A stretch of DNA of 64,000 nucleotides from Diadophis punctatus similis (Eukaryota; Chordata; Lepidosauria; Squamata; Dipsadidae): NCBI GenBank assembly GCA_023053685.1, contig JALIGW010000040.1, positions 1,151,501 through 1,215,500 of the forward strand. Direction: 5' to 3'. Each line of letters opens with the position of its first letter. Positions within the stretch are counted from its first letter, which is position 1. The notes beneath the pieces were generated by a model, which ran no database searches, was not told where the DNA came from, and was given only the letters and a program-made list of their open reading frames with translations. The translations under genes and the position numbers were made by a program. Positions 11,750 through 21,965 of the stretch are shown piece after piece.

Positions 11750-12114
11750 CGCTTGGATGCCTGCAGCTCGTGACAGGTAAGCTGCCGGCTGCCTCCTTTC
11801 CCCGTCTCTCGCCTCCCGTTCGTTGCTTGCCAGCCCGGCCGAAGGGGAGGCAGGAGGCGAGGAAAGGCCTCCCGAAGGGGAGGCGGGCTCCCGAAGGGCT
11901 GCCGGCTCCCGAAGGGGAGGCGGGAGGCCTTTTCTCGCCTCCCGCCTCCCCTTCGGGAGCCGGCAGCCCTTCGGGAGCCCGCCTCCCCTTCGGGAGGCCT
12001 TTCCTCGCCTCCTGCCTCCCCTTCGGCCGGGCTGGCAAGCAACGAACGGGAGGCGGAGACGGGGAAAGGAGGCAGCCGGCAGCTTACCTGTCGCGAGCTC
12101 CAGGCATCCAAGCG
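11750..12114. repeat. Long near-perfect palindrome (~365 bp)
   Basis: Two arms of about 178 bp face each other around a 10-base loop at 11928-11937. The outer ends are CGCTTGGATGCC and GGCATCCAAGCG. The arms contain CCGAAGGGGAGGCGGG-type repeats. Each arm carries GACAGGTAAGCTGCC or its reverse, a splice-donor-like sequence. One single-base length difference separates the arms. Confidence 0.9.
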
Positions 12115-12260
12115 CCCCCCCCGCCTCCCCCCCAGACGCCGACATTTGCTGTTTTGCCCTCTGCGCATGCGCAGAGGGCAAAACAAATGGCGGCGCCCAG
12201 GCGGGCCCGCCCCCCCCGTCCCGCTAAAACAAAAAAAAATCTGGTCACTTTAGGATAGAA

Positions 12261-12716
12261 TCAACATCACGTGAAGCATTAATACCACTTTATAATGCCT
12301 TGGTAAGGCCACACTTGGAATACTGCGTTCAGTTTTGGTCGCCACAATGTAAAAAAGATGTTGAGACTCTAGAAAGAGTGCAGAGAAGAGCAACAAAGAT
12401 GATTAGGGGACTGGAGGCTAAAACATATAAAGAACGGTTGCAGGAACTGGGTATGTCTAGTTTAATGAAAAGAAGGACTAGGGGAGACATGATAGCAGTG
12501 TTCCAATATCTCAGGGGCTGCCACAAAGAAGAGGGAGTCAAACTATTCTCCAAAGCACCCGAGGGCAGGACAAGAAGCAATGGGTGGAAACTAATCAAGG
12601 AGAGAAGCAACCTAGAACTAAGGAGAAATTTCCTGACAGAACAATTAATCAGTGGAATGACTTGCCTCCAGAAGTTGCAAATGCTCCAACACTGGAAGTT
12701 TTTAAGAAGATGTTGG
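12261..12716 (+). pseudogene. CR1 LINE ORF2 C-terminal fragment
   Basis: The frame from 12300 begins MVRPHLEYCVQFWSPQCK, continues with [19 protein letters not shown], then [15 protein letters not shown] and [20 protein letters not shown]. These are the well-known CR1 C-terminal motifs. It is the downstream half of the copy that starts at 11170. The frame is open up to about 12716, where a second insertion interrupts it. Confidence 0.95.
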
Positions 12717-12841
12717 CTAATTGTTGTATTTTATTGTGTTTTGTATTGCTGTAATGGATCTGAATATGTTGTGAGCCGCCCAGAGTCCCTAGGGAGTTGG
12801 GCGGCATACAAATCCATTAAATTAAATTAAATTAAATTAAA
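12717..12841 (+). mobile_element. LINE/SINE 3'-tail insertion with (ATTAA)n end
   Basis: TTGTGAGCCGCCCAGAGTCC and TTGGGCGGCATACAAAT form a 3'-end module followed by (ATTAA)n. The CR1 sequence resumes directly after it (ACCATTTGTCTGAAGTGG). The same module, diverged, occurs at 14490-14530, 25720-25790, 61125-61165 and 62015-62070. Confidence 0.7.
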
Positions 12842-13072
<231 letters not shown>

Positions 13073-13149
13073 CCCAGAATTTGCTGACTGGGGAATCCTT
13101 GGAGTTGAAGTCTACAAATCTTAAAGTGGCCAAGGTTAGACACTTCTGC

Positions 13150-14133
13150 ACCAGAGCCTTGTGGCATGTTTTCCCTTCTTATAGAGCAGAAACATCAGTG
13201 GCTGGGATGGTGGTGGAAGAGTAGAAGACCATGAAGGGCTTTGAAAGTAAAGACAACTTTTTGCAATAGTTACCAGGGCTGAAAAGAAATCAGTTAAAAG
13301 ATTTAAGAGGGGACACTGTGCTCAAGGAAGGGAAGGTGTGAATTATCCTGACTAGGAAGCCCTGGGGGGGAAAATGGGGGGGGGGTTTAGGAGATCTGGA
13401 AGGAGAGAAGATCAGATGGAGAAAACTGCAGGAATCTAGCAAGAAATAACTAGGCCACAACTTCAATTTTCTTGACTGATGCTATAGGATGTATCCCCCC
13501 TCCCCTGCTCCCAATGAGGAATTCAGGGAATTGCAAGTACTGCTATAATTTCTTTCTAAATATGCATGCAATAAATAAATGAAAGCAATACTTACAATCA
13601 GTAGGAATAACGTTGGTACTTCCAGCTAAATCCATGTCAAGAATTCCTCATTTGTTTGCTTCGTCCTCTGGCTTCCTTCACACGGCCCACCGAATTGGGT
13701 CAGTGGCTAAAGATGCTGCCTGCATTTGCACATGAACATTCCAGCTGGCTATTGTGTTAAGGGTGTATCCTACACAAATTGTATAAATCCAGAAAATGGG
13801 ATAATTTGGCAACTAGGTTAAATATGTCATATGCCTCTAATTTCAGCCTAGCAAGAACAGCCATAATGTTTTCTTAATGGTTTATAGGAGCCTTTTTGCC
13901 AAATGGGTATGTATATGTGTGTGAAAGCGAGAAATTCCCACTTAAGTTATTTCTTTAGATTTGGCAAATATTAGAGATTATTCTTTGTGTAATTTATGTA
14001 ATCTTTATCGTTCAGCCTTCTCGTCCCATTCCTGAGGCTGATCCATCAACACCAAATGTGCTCAAACTGACCCAGTGTTGCCTTTTTACTTACTTAAAGC
14101 ATGTCAGTGTAGTTGTCACGGATATAATCTATA
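13150..14133. other. Low-copy DNA, unassigned
   Basis: No gene or known repeat recognised. G-rich runs occur near 13363-13388. Confidence 0.35.
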
Positions 14134-14141
14134 CTACACTA

Positions 14142-14406
14142 CAGAGGTGGGTTGCTGCCGGTTCGGACCGGTTCCATAGAACCAGTAGCAGAAATTTCCC
14201 ACCACTCACCGAACCAGCAGCGATGAACGGCGGTCCATGCTCCCGAACCTGTCCTCCGGTTGCCGCGGATTGCCAAAAAACCCTCTGCGCATACGCAAAG
14301 GCTTCTGCGCATGCGCAGAGGGTCATTTCTGGGAAGGGACACACGTAAAACGGGCACTTCCGTCCCGATGCAAACTGGCAGGGAAGGTAAGTAGAACCCA
14401 CCCCTG
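14142..14406. mobile_element. Non-autonomous hAT element (265 bp)
   Basis: CAGAGGTGGGTTGC to AACCCACCCCTG, with perfect flanking CTACACTA on both sides (14134-14141 and 14407-14414). Subterminal GGTTCGGACCGG and a central CTCTGCGCATACGCA / TGCGCATGCGCAGAGGG pair are present. GGGAAGGTAAGTAG near the right end is a consensus splice donor. Confidence 0.92.
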
Positions 14407-14499
14407 CTACACTAGTGATTAAGTTATGATCATTCATTTCATGACGGTTCAGAGTTATGATGCGGTTGTTGTTGTTGTTGTTATTTTATTTATTAATAA

Positions 14500-15166
14500 C
14501 ATTTCTATGCCGCCCAACTCCCAGGGGACCCAGGTTGTTGTTATTATTATTGTTGTTGTTGTCGTTGTCGTTGTCATTGTCATTGTTTACAATTGTATAA
14601 CAGCGGCCAATTGTTTCGCCAGATTTGGCATTGATTACTAGTCGAGCCCCACCCAGGGGCCTAGGATGTCAAAATGTATTTTTGAAGTATATGTGCGGAA
14701 CCGAGCAGTGCGGCTTTCTGCATTTGACTGATGGTGATTTTGCGATTTTTAGCTGTTTTAAATGTAACTCCAGTGCTTTTGGGACAGCACCCAGTGTTCC
14801 AATCACCACTGGAATTACCACTGCTGGTTTGTGCCATAATTGTTGAATTTCAATTTTTAAGTCCTGGTATTTTGCGATTTTTTCGTGTTCCTTTTCATCG
14901 ACCTTGCTATCACCCGGTATTGAAATGTTGATGATAGTCACCTTGTTTTTCTCGATCACCAGCGTCTGGTGTATTATGAGCCAGTACCTTGTCCGTTTGT
15001 ATACGAAAATCCCACAAGATCTTAACCATCTGATTTTCAATGACTTTTTCAGGCTTGTGTTCCCACCAGTTTGTAGCAGTATGGATGTTATAATTTTTGC
15101 ATAAATTCCAATGGATCATTTGTGCAACAGAGTTGTGCCGTAATTTGTAATCAGTCTGCGCGATTT
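14500..15166 (-). pseudogene. R4/Dong-like LINE 3' fragment (probable)
   Basis: On the minus strand the frame reads KLRHNSVAQMIHWNLCKNY, then HKPEKVIENQMVKILWDFRI, then QTDKVLAHNTPD, and after a break KYQDLKIEIQQLWHKPAVVI and GTLGAVPKALELHLKQL. This order (KPEPVLEN..., WD, TD, PD, then a KYQEL helix and IGTLG motif) fits the restriction-like endonuclease tail of R4/Dong-type LINEs. A stop or frame change lies near 14920. A 5' truncation coincides with the (TTC)n array at 15167. Confidence 0.65.
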
Positions 15167-15349
15167 TCTTCTTCTTCTTCTTCTTCTTCTTCTTCTTCTT
15201 CTTCTTCTTCTTCTTCTTCTTCTTCTTCTTCTTCTTCTTCTTTTCCTTCTTCTTCTTCTTCTTCTTCTTCTTCTTCTTCTTCTTCTTCTTCTTCTTCTTC
15301 TTCTTCTTCTTCTTCTTCTTCTTCTTCTTCTTCTTCTTCTTCTTCTTCA
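15167..15349. repeat. (TTC)n / (GAA)n array, about 60 units
   Basis: An uninterrupted TTC tract except for one TTTTCC interruption near 15241. On the minus strand it is GAA. The poly-lysine, poly-glutamate and poly-serine frames are shadows of it. The purine/pyrimidine mirror symmetry allows triplex formation. Confidence 0.98.
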
Positions 15350-15387
15350 TCATCATAATTCAAAGTGGCAAAACATATCCAATAGAC

Positions 15388-16025
15388 CAGTGGTTCCCAA
15401 CCTTTTTGTGATCAAGTACCACTTGGAGGTCCCGTACAGTCGCCGCGTACCACCTGGTTCCAGAGAAACTAAATTCAATCAGATATCACTTTATTTCCAT
15501 AATTGTACAAGTAGAACACGCAAACCAACTACAAAAACAACAACAACTAATTAAAAAAAAGATTAATCAATCAAGAAATAAAATATAAATAAGTATACAA
15601 AATAATAATAAAAATAGTAACATACACACTGAGATTCAGTAATGAATATCAAAGGGTAACTTGAGTCAAGAGAACATAGTGCTAACAATAACAGTGAGAT
15701 TAACCTTAGCTCGAGAGCTCGCTACGACGCGCACCTTCTCGCGAGGGTTCTACTGCACGACTGCTGAGAGTTCAGAACAGTCACCGTTCCTTTTTTGGCC
15801 CCGCGCATCCAGCAACTGGATTCTCGGGCCGCTGGGACCAGGTGGGTGGCGTGTGGCAACAGTTGCAAATCGTTGCCAGATTATCTTGTGTTAGGCAGTA
15901 AACATTTTTGTGAAGTAAAAAATAACTAACTAAAAATTGTTCATGACCCCGAAAGTGTTCGCATACCACCTGGAAGGCCCTCGCGTACCACTAGTGGTAC
16001 ACGTACCAGAGGTTGGGAACCACTG
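15388..16025. mobile_element. 638-bp hAT element, CAGTGGTTCCCAACC ends
   Basis: Left end CAGTGGTTCCCAACCTTTT and right end AGGTTGGGAACCACTG are inverted repeats. Flanks CAATAGAC and CAATAGAT match at 7 of 8 and have a central TA. Subterminal AAGTACCACTTGGAGG and CGTACCACTAGTGGTACACG repeat. No transposase frame was seen. Confidence 0.9.
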
Positions 16026-16189
16026 CAATAGATCTTCCTCCTCATATTTTCCCCACAACAGCGACTCTGTGAGCTGGGTTGGGCTGAAAAAGATTGAGTG
16101 GCCCATTTGGTTTTCATGGCTAAGGCAGGACTCAAACTCATTGTCTCCTGCTTTCTAGCCAGGTGCTTTAACCACTGGACCAAACTGGT

Positions 16190-16396
16190 TTGCTCTATTC
16201 TCCAAAGCACCTGAAGGCAGGATAAGAAGCCATGGATGGAAACTAATGAAAGAAAGAAGCAACCTGGAATTAAGGAGAAATTTCCTGACAGAACAATTAA
16301 CCAGTGGAACAACTTGCCCCCAGAAGTTGTGAATGCTCCAACACTGGAAGTTTTTAAGAAGAGATTGGGCAACCATTTGTCTGAAATGGTATAGGG
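16190..16396 (+). mobile_element. CR1 LINE 3' fragment, left of insertion
   Basis: TTCTCCAAAGCACCTGAAGG, TGGAAACTAATGAAAG, AAGGAGAAATTTCCTGAC and CTCCAACACTGGAAGTTTTT are the CR1 3' region. The copy ends at GTATAGGG, where a hAT element is inserted, and continues at 17134. Confidence 0.92.
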
Positions 16397-17133
16397 CAGT
16401 GATGGTGAACCTTTTTTGGTTCGCATGCCAAAAGGGGGGGAGCGCGGAGGGTCGTACCTGCATGCCCACATCCATAATTCCATGCCCCCCCGTGCATGCA
16501 CGCGTGACCCCCCCTTCCTGGCACATGATGGCATGCCTGTTTTTTCGCTCTCCCCAGGCTCCAGAGCCTTTCTAGGAGCCTGGGGAGGGCGAAAACAGCC
16601 TTCCCCACTCCCCAGGAGGCCCTCCGGTGGCAGAAAATGGCCCGTTTACCAACTTCCGATTGGACCAAAAGGCCCATTTTTTTGCTCTCCCCAAGCTCCA
16701 GAGCCGGGAAACAGGCCATTTCTCACTTCCGGAGGGCCTCTGGAGGGGTGGGGAAGGCCGTTTTTGCCCTCCCCAGGCTCTTAGAAAGTATCTGAAGCCT
16801 GGGGAGAGCAAAAAAACAGGACTTCTAGTCCAACCGGAAGTCGGCAAACAGGCCGTTTCCAGCCTCCGGAGGACCTCCAGGGGCTGAGGAAGGCCATTTT
16901 CGCCCTCCCCAGGCTCCTAGAAAGGCTCTGGAGCTTGGGGAGAGCAAAAAAATGGGCCTTTCCCACTCCCTTCAGAGGCTGGAAACAGCGTGTTTCCTGA
17001 CTCCCAGTGGGCCCAGAAGGCCCGAAAATCAGCTGGCCAGCGCGTAAATGCGTGCCGGACCTGAGCTCATGTGCCCACCAATATGGCTCCGCATGCCACT
17101 TGTGGCACGCGTGCCATAGGTTCACCATCACGG
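16397..17133. mobile_element. 737-bp hAT element, CAGTGATGG ends, inside CR1
   Basis: Left end CAGTGATGGTGAACC and right end GGTTCACCATCACGG. The duplication GTATAGGG is perfect (16389-16396 and 17134-17141). Internal modules such as CCCTCCCCAGGCTCC and GGGAGAGCAAAAA occur several times in both orientations, giving a patchwork of inverted repeats. No transposase. Confidence 0.92.
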
Positions 17134-17141
17134 GTATAGGG

Positions 17142-17215
17142 TTTTCTGCCATAGCAGGGGGTTGGACTAGAAGACCTCCAAGGTCCCTTCCAAATCTGTT
17201 ATTCTGTTCTGTTCT
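17142..17215 (+). mobile_element. CR1 LINE 3' end, right of insertion
   Basis: GGGTTTTCTGCCATAGCAGG, then TTGGACTAGAAGACCTCC and AAGGTCCCTTCC. It completes the copy at 16190-16396. Confidence 0.88.
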
Positions 17216-17217
17216 AA

Positions 17218-17422
17218 CAGCAACATCACAGCATCCCCACGATCATATGATCAATACAGTATTTGGGCTCTTGGCCATCGACAAAAAGTGAAGTCAATGG
17301 GGGAAGCCAGATTTGTGACTCGCTTAACAACTGCAATGATTCTCTTAACAACAGTGGCAAACAACTGTCTTGCTTAGCAGTGGAAATTCTGGTTCCAATT
17401 GTGATCGTAAGGCGAGGACTAT
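17218..17422. mobile_element. 'tagtcctc' family element, partial
   Basis: Contains GTCAATGGGGGAAGCCAGAT, CTTAACAACTGCAATGATTC and CTTGCTTAGCAGTGG, ending TCGTAAGGCGAGGACTA. The first third of the element is missing or diverged. Confidence 0.7.
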
Positions 17423-17423
17423 T

Positions 17424-18062
17424 TGTACTTATTTTTTATTTTATTTTATTTATTTATTTTTGTCAAGTACGTGTTGGTAATATACATAGATATAACATTG
17501 TTTATATACATAAGATGAGTACTGATAAGAGGGAACATTAGGACAGGGACGGTAGGCACGCTGGTGCACTTATGCACGCCCCTTACTGACCTCTTAGGAA
17601 TCGGGTGAGGTCAAGAGTGGACAGTCTAAGTTTTGGGGGTTTGGTGATGAAACCACAGAGTCAGGTAGTGAGTTCCAGGCATTAACCACTCTGTTGCTAA
17701 AGTCGTATTTTCTACAATCAAGTTTGGAGCAGTTCACTTTGAATTTGTATCTGTTGTGTGCTCGTGTATTGTTGTGGTTGGAGCTGAAGTAGTCGTTGAC
17801 AGGAAGGACGTTGTAGCAGATAATTTTATGAGCTATGCTTAGGTCGTGCCGAAGGCGACATAGTTCTAAGCTTTCTAAGCCCAGGATTTCAAGTCTGTTG
17901 CGAGTAGAGGAGTGGAGGACTCTTCTTGTAAAGTATCTCTGGACACTTTCTAATGTATTTATGTCCGATATGCGTTGTGGGTTCCAGACAGATGAGCTGT
18001 ATTCAAGGATTGGTCTGGCGAATGTTTTGTATGCTCTGGTTAGTAGTGTGATATAAAGATAT
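17424..18062 (-). pseudogene. Non-LTR retrotransposon, RT C-terminal end (L2/Rex1-like)
   Basis: The minus-strand frame (17594-18079) contains RAYKTFARPILEYSSSVWNP, then TLESVQRYFTRRVLHSS, RLEILGLESLELCRLRHDLS and NRVVNAWNSLPDSVVSSPNP. It continues to a 3' end with an A-rich (AAATA)-type tail near 17425-17460. Four similar 3' copies are in the window (29158, 36020, 38171, 58555). It lacks the catalytic palm. Confidence 0.85.
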
Positions 18063-18584
18063 TTGGAAGCTAAGTTCACTCAATATGCTTACCTGGTTCC
18101 CGAACTAAAAATTGTTCTCTGGTTAAAGTTAGTCCAACAGACGGGATTCTCATGATATGCTCAACCTCCAAAGTAGAAAATCACTGTTATCAAGATAACC
18201 AAACACAATTGTGTAAATGCAGCTGCTAGATTTGAAACGGATCCAGGAAAGCAGGTTGTGTGAAAACATCCATCGCCGTTTAGCATCACCGTTTGCCAGA
18301 TCAAATGCGTTCCAGGAGTCAGATTTACCCCTGGGATGTTGTCACCATCTCATGCAAGGTATTTCTCATTTGCATCCTCAGCTTTGCCTGTCTGTGAAAT
18401 GGGCTCAGCTGGATCAGAAAACTGAAAAGCTCTGAGGCGCAGCATTCCCTCAGGCTTAGCCTCGAGTTCAGGGTTCTTTGCTGTTTTCATCTCACAGCTT
18501 GGTTTTCCTGTGAAATGGATCCATGGTGGCTTCATCCCCAACAGCAGTCATTGCCACTCTCAGGCCGAGGAGGTATGTCCCAGG
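18063..18584. other. Low-copy DNA, unassigned
   Basis: Nothing recognised. The protein-like frames are short. Confidence 0.3.
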
Positions 18585-18910
18585 CAGTGGTGGGATTCAA
18601 ATCTTTTTACTACCGGTTCTGTGGGCGTGGCTTGGCTTGGTGGGTGTGGCTTGGTGGGCGTGGCAGGGGAAGGATACTGTAAAATCCTCATTTCCTCCCC
18701 ACTCGAGGGGAAGGACACTGTAAAATCTCCATTTCCTCTCCACTCCAGGGGAAGGTTACTGCAAAATCCCCATTTCCTCCCGATCAGCTGGGACTCGGGA
18801 GGCAGAGAATAGATGGGGGCAGGGTCAGTCAGAGGTGGTATTTACCGGTTCTCCAAACTACTCAAAATTTCCGCTACCGGTTCTCCAGAACCTGCTGAAT
18901 CCCACCTCTG
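18585..18910. mobile_element. hAT element, CAGTGGTGGGATTC subfamily
   Basis: CAGTGGTGGGATTCAAATC to GAATCCCACCTCTG. The interior holds GTGGGCGTGGCTTGG-type repeats and GGGGAAGGATACTGTAAAATC repeated three times. It also holds one CTCAAAATTTCCGCTACCGG unit before the right end. No clear 8-bp duplication was found. Confidence 0.8.
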
Positions 18911-19137
18911 GGCACCTCTGACATTTTCTATTTCAAAATTCCTGAGATGCCCACCTGCTCTTAAAGGTTAGAGGCCTGTTTTGCTTTTCAAAGACAACCT
19001 GCTTGATTATGTCCTTTATTTATTTATTCCAGTTCTAAAACCAATGACTCTGGCTGGCTTTCAATTCAAAATTCGTTCTTGGAGGTTTTCCTTTAGCCAA
19101 TGAGCCTGTCAAGTCAAGATGGCAGCCATGATGGAAG

Positions 19138-19138
<1 letters not shown>

Positions 19139-19189
<51 letters not shown>
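19139..19189. repeat. (CA)n microsatellite
   Basis: About 25 uninterrupted CA units. Confidence 0.98.
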
Positions 19190-19279
19190 AGCCAGACCTT
19201 TGCTTTATTATTATTTATTTTATTCATTACATTTTTTTTTGCTGTCCATCTTCCCTACAAGGTGACCCTGGGTTGCTTA

Positions 19280-19620
19280 AGGTAAAGGTAAAGGTTCCCC
19301 TCGCACATACGGGCTAGTCGTTCCCGACTCTAGGGGGCGGTGATCATCTCCGTCAAAGAGCCAGCGCTGTCCGAAGACGGCTCCATGGTCATGTGGCCGG
19401 CATGACTAAATGCCGAAGGTGCACGGAGCGCTGTTACCTTCCCACCAAAGGTGGTCCCTATTTTTCTACTTACATTTTTTACGTGCTTTCAAACTGCTAG
19501 GTTGGCAGAAGCTGGGCAAGTAACAGGAGCTCACTCGGTTACAGGGATTCAAACCGCTGAATTTCCAACCTTTCTGATCGACAAGCTCAGCATCTTAGCC
19601 ACTGAGCCACCGCATCCCTT
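19280..19620 (-). mobile_element. Sauria SINE, full length
   Basis: The minus strand carries a tRNA-like head at the right end (GGGATGCGGTGGCTCAGTGG, then GATCAGAAAGGTTGG and GGTTTGAATCCC). The body runs TGCCGGCCACATGACCATGG to CTAGAGTCGGGAACG and ends GAGGGGAACCTTTACCTTT, the Bov-B-type 3' end used for mobilisation. GTTGCTTA flanks both sides (19272-19279 and 19621-19628), a perfect duplication. A-box-like TGGCTCAGTGG and B-box-like GGTTTGAATCC are visible. Confidence 0.95.
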
Positions 19621-20198
19621 GTTGCTTACAAGTTATAAAAGGAATGAAAATAATTAAAATGATAAAACATTGAAACTAGACAGATTGAAAGAAGATTATG
19701 AAAAGCTGTACTATTGCCCCACCACGGCTGCCATCTTGACTTTTTGGACAGCCTCGGCTAAATCTTGCCTTCCATTCTCTGCTTTGATTCTGTTTTGTTT
19801 GCAGGGCGTTCGGTGACTGGTGATGGAAACCCACGGCAGAACGGCAGGCCCGGCTGCTTCCCGTCTCTCCCTCCTGAGTCTACATACTTCTTCATATGCC
19901 CATATGGAGTCGGCCGGCTATGGAATGTTAAGAAGTATGTATCTTTGGGATAGATTGTGAGCGTGGAGCGTCTTCTCACCGCTCGGACTCCAAGGACAGC
20001 AGGCGGCTGCAGGAGGAAGGCAGCCAGCAGACAGATCCGGTTTTCTTGTGCTCCTGGGGCTGGTAAAAAGGAACCAGATCGACTGGCGACTGATTTGGTC
20101 CCCTTCAACCAGCTGGGGGGGCACAAACAGCTTCTGGGGTCTTCTGTACACCCACCTTAGGCGTCCACAGAAGGGGCAGAAAACTTTGAAGGTGCAGT

Positions 20199-20925
20199 AT
20201 CTTCCTTCCTTCCTTCCTTCCTTCCTTCCTTCCTTCCTTCCTTCCTCCTCCAATCCATCTTCCTTCCTTCTTTCCTTCTTCCCACCCCTCCCTCTCCTCC
20301 CTCCCTCTCTTCCTTCCTTCCTTCCTTCCTCCCTCCCTCCCTCCCTCCTCCAATCCATCTTCCTTCCTTCCTTCCTTCCTTCCTTCCTTCCTTCCTTCCT
20401 TCCTTCCTTCCTTCTCTTCCTTCCTTCCTTCCTTCCGTCCTTCCTTTCCTTCTTCCCACCCCTCCCTCTCCTCCCTCCCTCCCTCTCTTCCTTCCTTCCT
20501 CCCTCCCTCCTCCAATCCATCTTCCTTCCTTCCTTCCTTCCTTCCTTCCTTCCTTCCTTCCTTCCTTCCTTCCTTCCTTCCTTCTTTCCTTCTTCCCACC
20601 CCTCCCTCTCCTCCCTCCCTCTCTTCCTTCCTTCCTTCCTCCCTCCCTCCCTCCTCCAATCCATCTTCCTTCCTTCCTTCCTTCCTTCTTTCCTTCTTCC
20701 CACCCCTCCCTCTCCTCCCTCCCTCTCTTCCTTCCTTCCTTCCTTCCTCCCTCCCTCCTCCAATCCATCTTCCTTCCTTCCTTCCTTCCTTCCTTCCTTC
20801 CTTCCTTTCTTCTTTCCTTCTTCCCACCCCTCCCTCTCCTCCCTCCCTCTCTTCCTTCCTTCCTTCCTTCCTCCCTCCTCCAATCCATCCATCCTTCCTT
20901 CCTTCCTTCCTTCCTTCCTTCTCCA
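20199..20925. repeat. CCTT polypyrimidine minisatellite, higher-order
   Basis: A 727-bp CT-only-like array built from (CTTC)n blocks, a CCCACCCCTCCCTCTCCTCC block and a CTCCTCCAATCCATC block. CAATCCATC recurs at 20251, 20351, 20513, 20657, 20761 and 20881, giving six units of 100 to 162 bp. The long proline/serine and lysine/glycine/arginine frames on both strands are translations of the repeat. Confidence 0.96.
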
Positions 20926-21430
20926 CACTGAATGACTCTTTAAAAGCTAGAAACCAAGTGCCAAGGGGAGAAGCATAAACCAGAAAAATTAGACAAGGTG
21001 CAGAAATAAAATTTTAAAAAGAGTACATACAGGAAATATCATCAGGTCTTTTGAAGCAACTTAACATTTAAAAAGAGCAGATGATCTTTGGAAGTGGGTC
21101 CCCAGCTATCTTGCTTGCTGCATTGAGCCACCTGTATCCCAGGCCCCAAGTTTGCAATGCAAAAATATGGCAGCAAGATTCTCAGAGGGATTGAAAATGA
21201 AACAAGAAGCAAAGAGGCTGTTTTATTTTTTAAGTAGCCTCCTTCTGGTATCTCCCAAAGTGAGGGAGCTCAGCCCCTTCAGTGTCTCTCTGATTGATGC
21301 TTTGAAGAGCAGACTAAAAAAACACCTCAGTCTAGAAACTTCCCTCTCTAGCTAGTTGTGAACCACAAAGAAGCCAATGAACACCTTTTCCCATTCTTGT
21401 ACCTCTGGCTCCTTCACTGTAGGTCTAAGC
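20926..21430. other. Low-copy DNA, unassigned
   Basis: No recognised gene or repeat. The open frame at 21152-21355 has no domain-like features. Confidence 0.3.
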
Positions 21431-21438
21431 CTCTGCAG

Positions 21439-21957
21439 CAGTGGTGGGTTCCTACCAGTGCGGTCCACTCTATAGCACCGGTAGCGACCGGCTGGTGACA
21501 GCACGGATGTTGTAACTGGTCATAAATGTGTACGCGGGTGCGTACATGTGTGCATGCATAAGGCTGTCAAAACTCAAAAAACAGGTCAAGTAGCTCTGAG
21601 GAGGTCAGTCATAAATTTGAACACTTGCTAAGCAACCGGCCATTAAGTGAGGACCACTGGTATTTGGTTTGCCTTAAGGGTTCAGAGCTGTATGGAATCT
21701 GGTTTCTTTTAATCCTTTGGGGGATTGTAAAAGGTCCGGATGCAGGAATCCTCGTAGGGGGAACTAGGATTGTGACCACTTAGCCACACCCGCCCAGTCA
21801 CATGACTATGAAGCCATGCCCGCCCAGTCACATGACCGTCAAGCCACTCCTACCCGATCACATGACAGTCAAGCCATGCCCACAAAACTAAGCAACACCC
21901 TCAAAATTAAGCCACACCCACAGAGTGGTAGCAAAAAAAATTAGGAACCCGCCCCTG
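21439..21957. mobile_element. 519-bp hAT element, CAGTGGTGGG ends
   Basis: CAGTGGTGGGTTCCTACC to GGAACCCGCCCCTG. CTCTGCAG is a perfect flanking duplication (21431-21438 and 21958-21965). A piece resembling the 'tagtcctc' family (about 21595-21662) and CCACACCCGCCCAGTCACATG repeats lie inside. Its arrangement resembles the 521-bp copy at 61213-61733 in reverse. Confidence 0.9.
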
Positions 21958-21965
21958 CTCTGCAG

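Larger units (their letters stand above)
11333..12252. mobile_element. 920-bp hAT element inserted in CR1
   Basis: The left end is TAAGGTGACCAGACGTCCC and the right end TCTGGTCACTTTA, forming inverted terminal repeats. GGATAGAA occurs directly on both sides (11325-11332 and 12253-12260), a perfect 8-bp duplication with a central TA. Removing the element joins the two CR1 pieces. The interior has three parts: a 135-bp foldback (11333-11467), a GC- and CpG-rich segment (about 11520-11750) and a long palindrome (11750-12114). There is no transposase; the proline/glycine/arginine-rich frames on both strands come from GC-rich palindromic sequence. Confidence 0.93.

Noticed and set aside
11316..12258. 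Long proline/arginine-rich frames on both strands
   Set aside because: They lie in a palindromic, GC-rich hAT element. Similarity between strands is due to the palindrome.
19500..19620. tRNA gene candidate
   Set aside because: This is the tRNA-like head of a Sauria SINE with Bov-B tail and target duplication, not a standalone tRNA.
20048..20935. Long proline/serine-rich and lysine/glycine-rich open frames
   Set aside because: They are translations of the CCTT polypyrimidine array on both strands.
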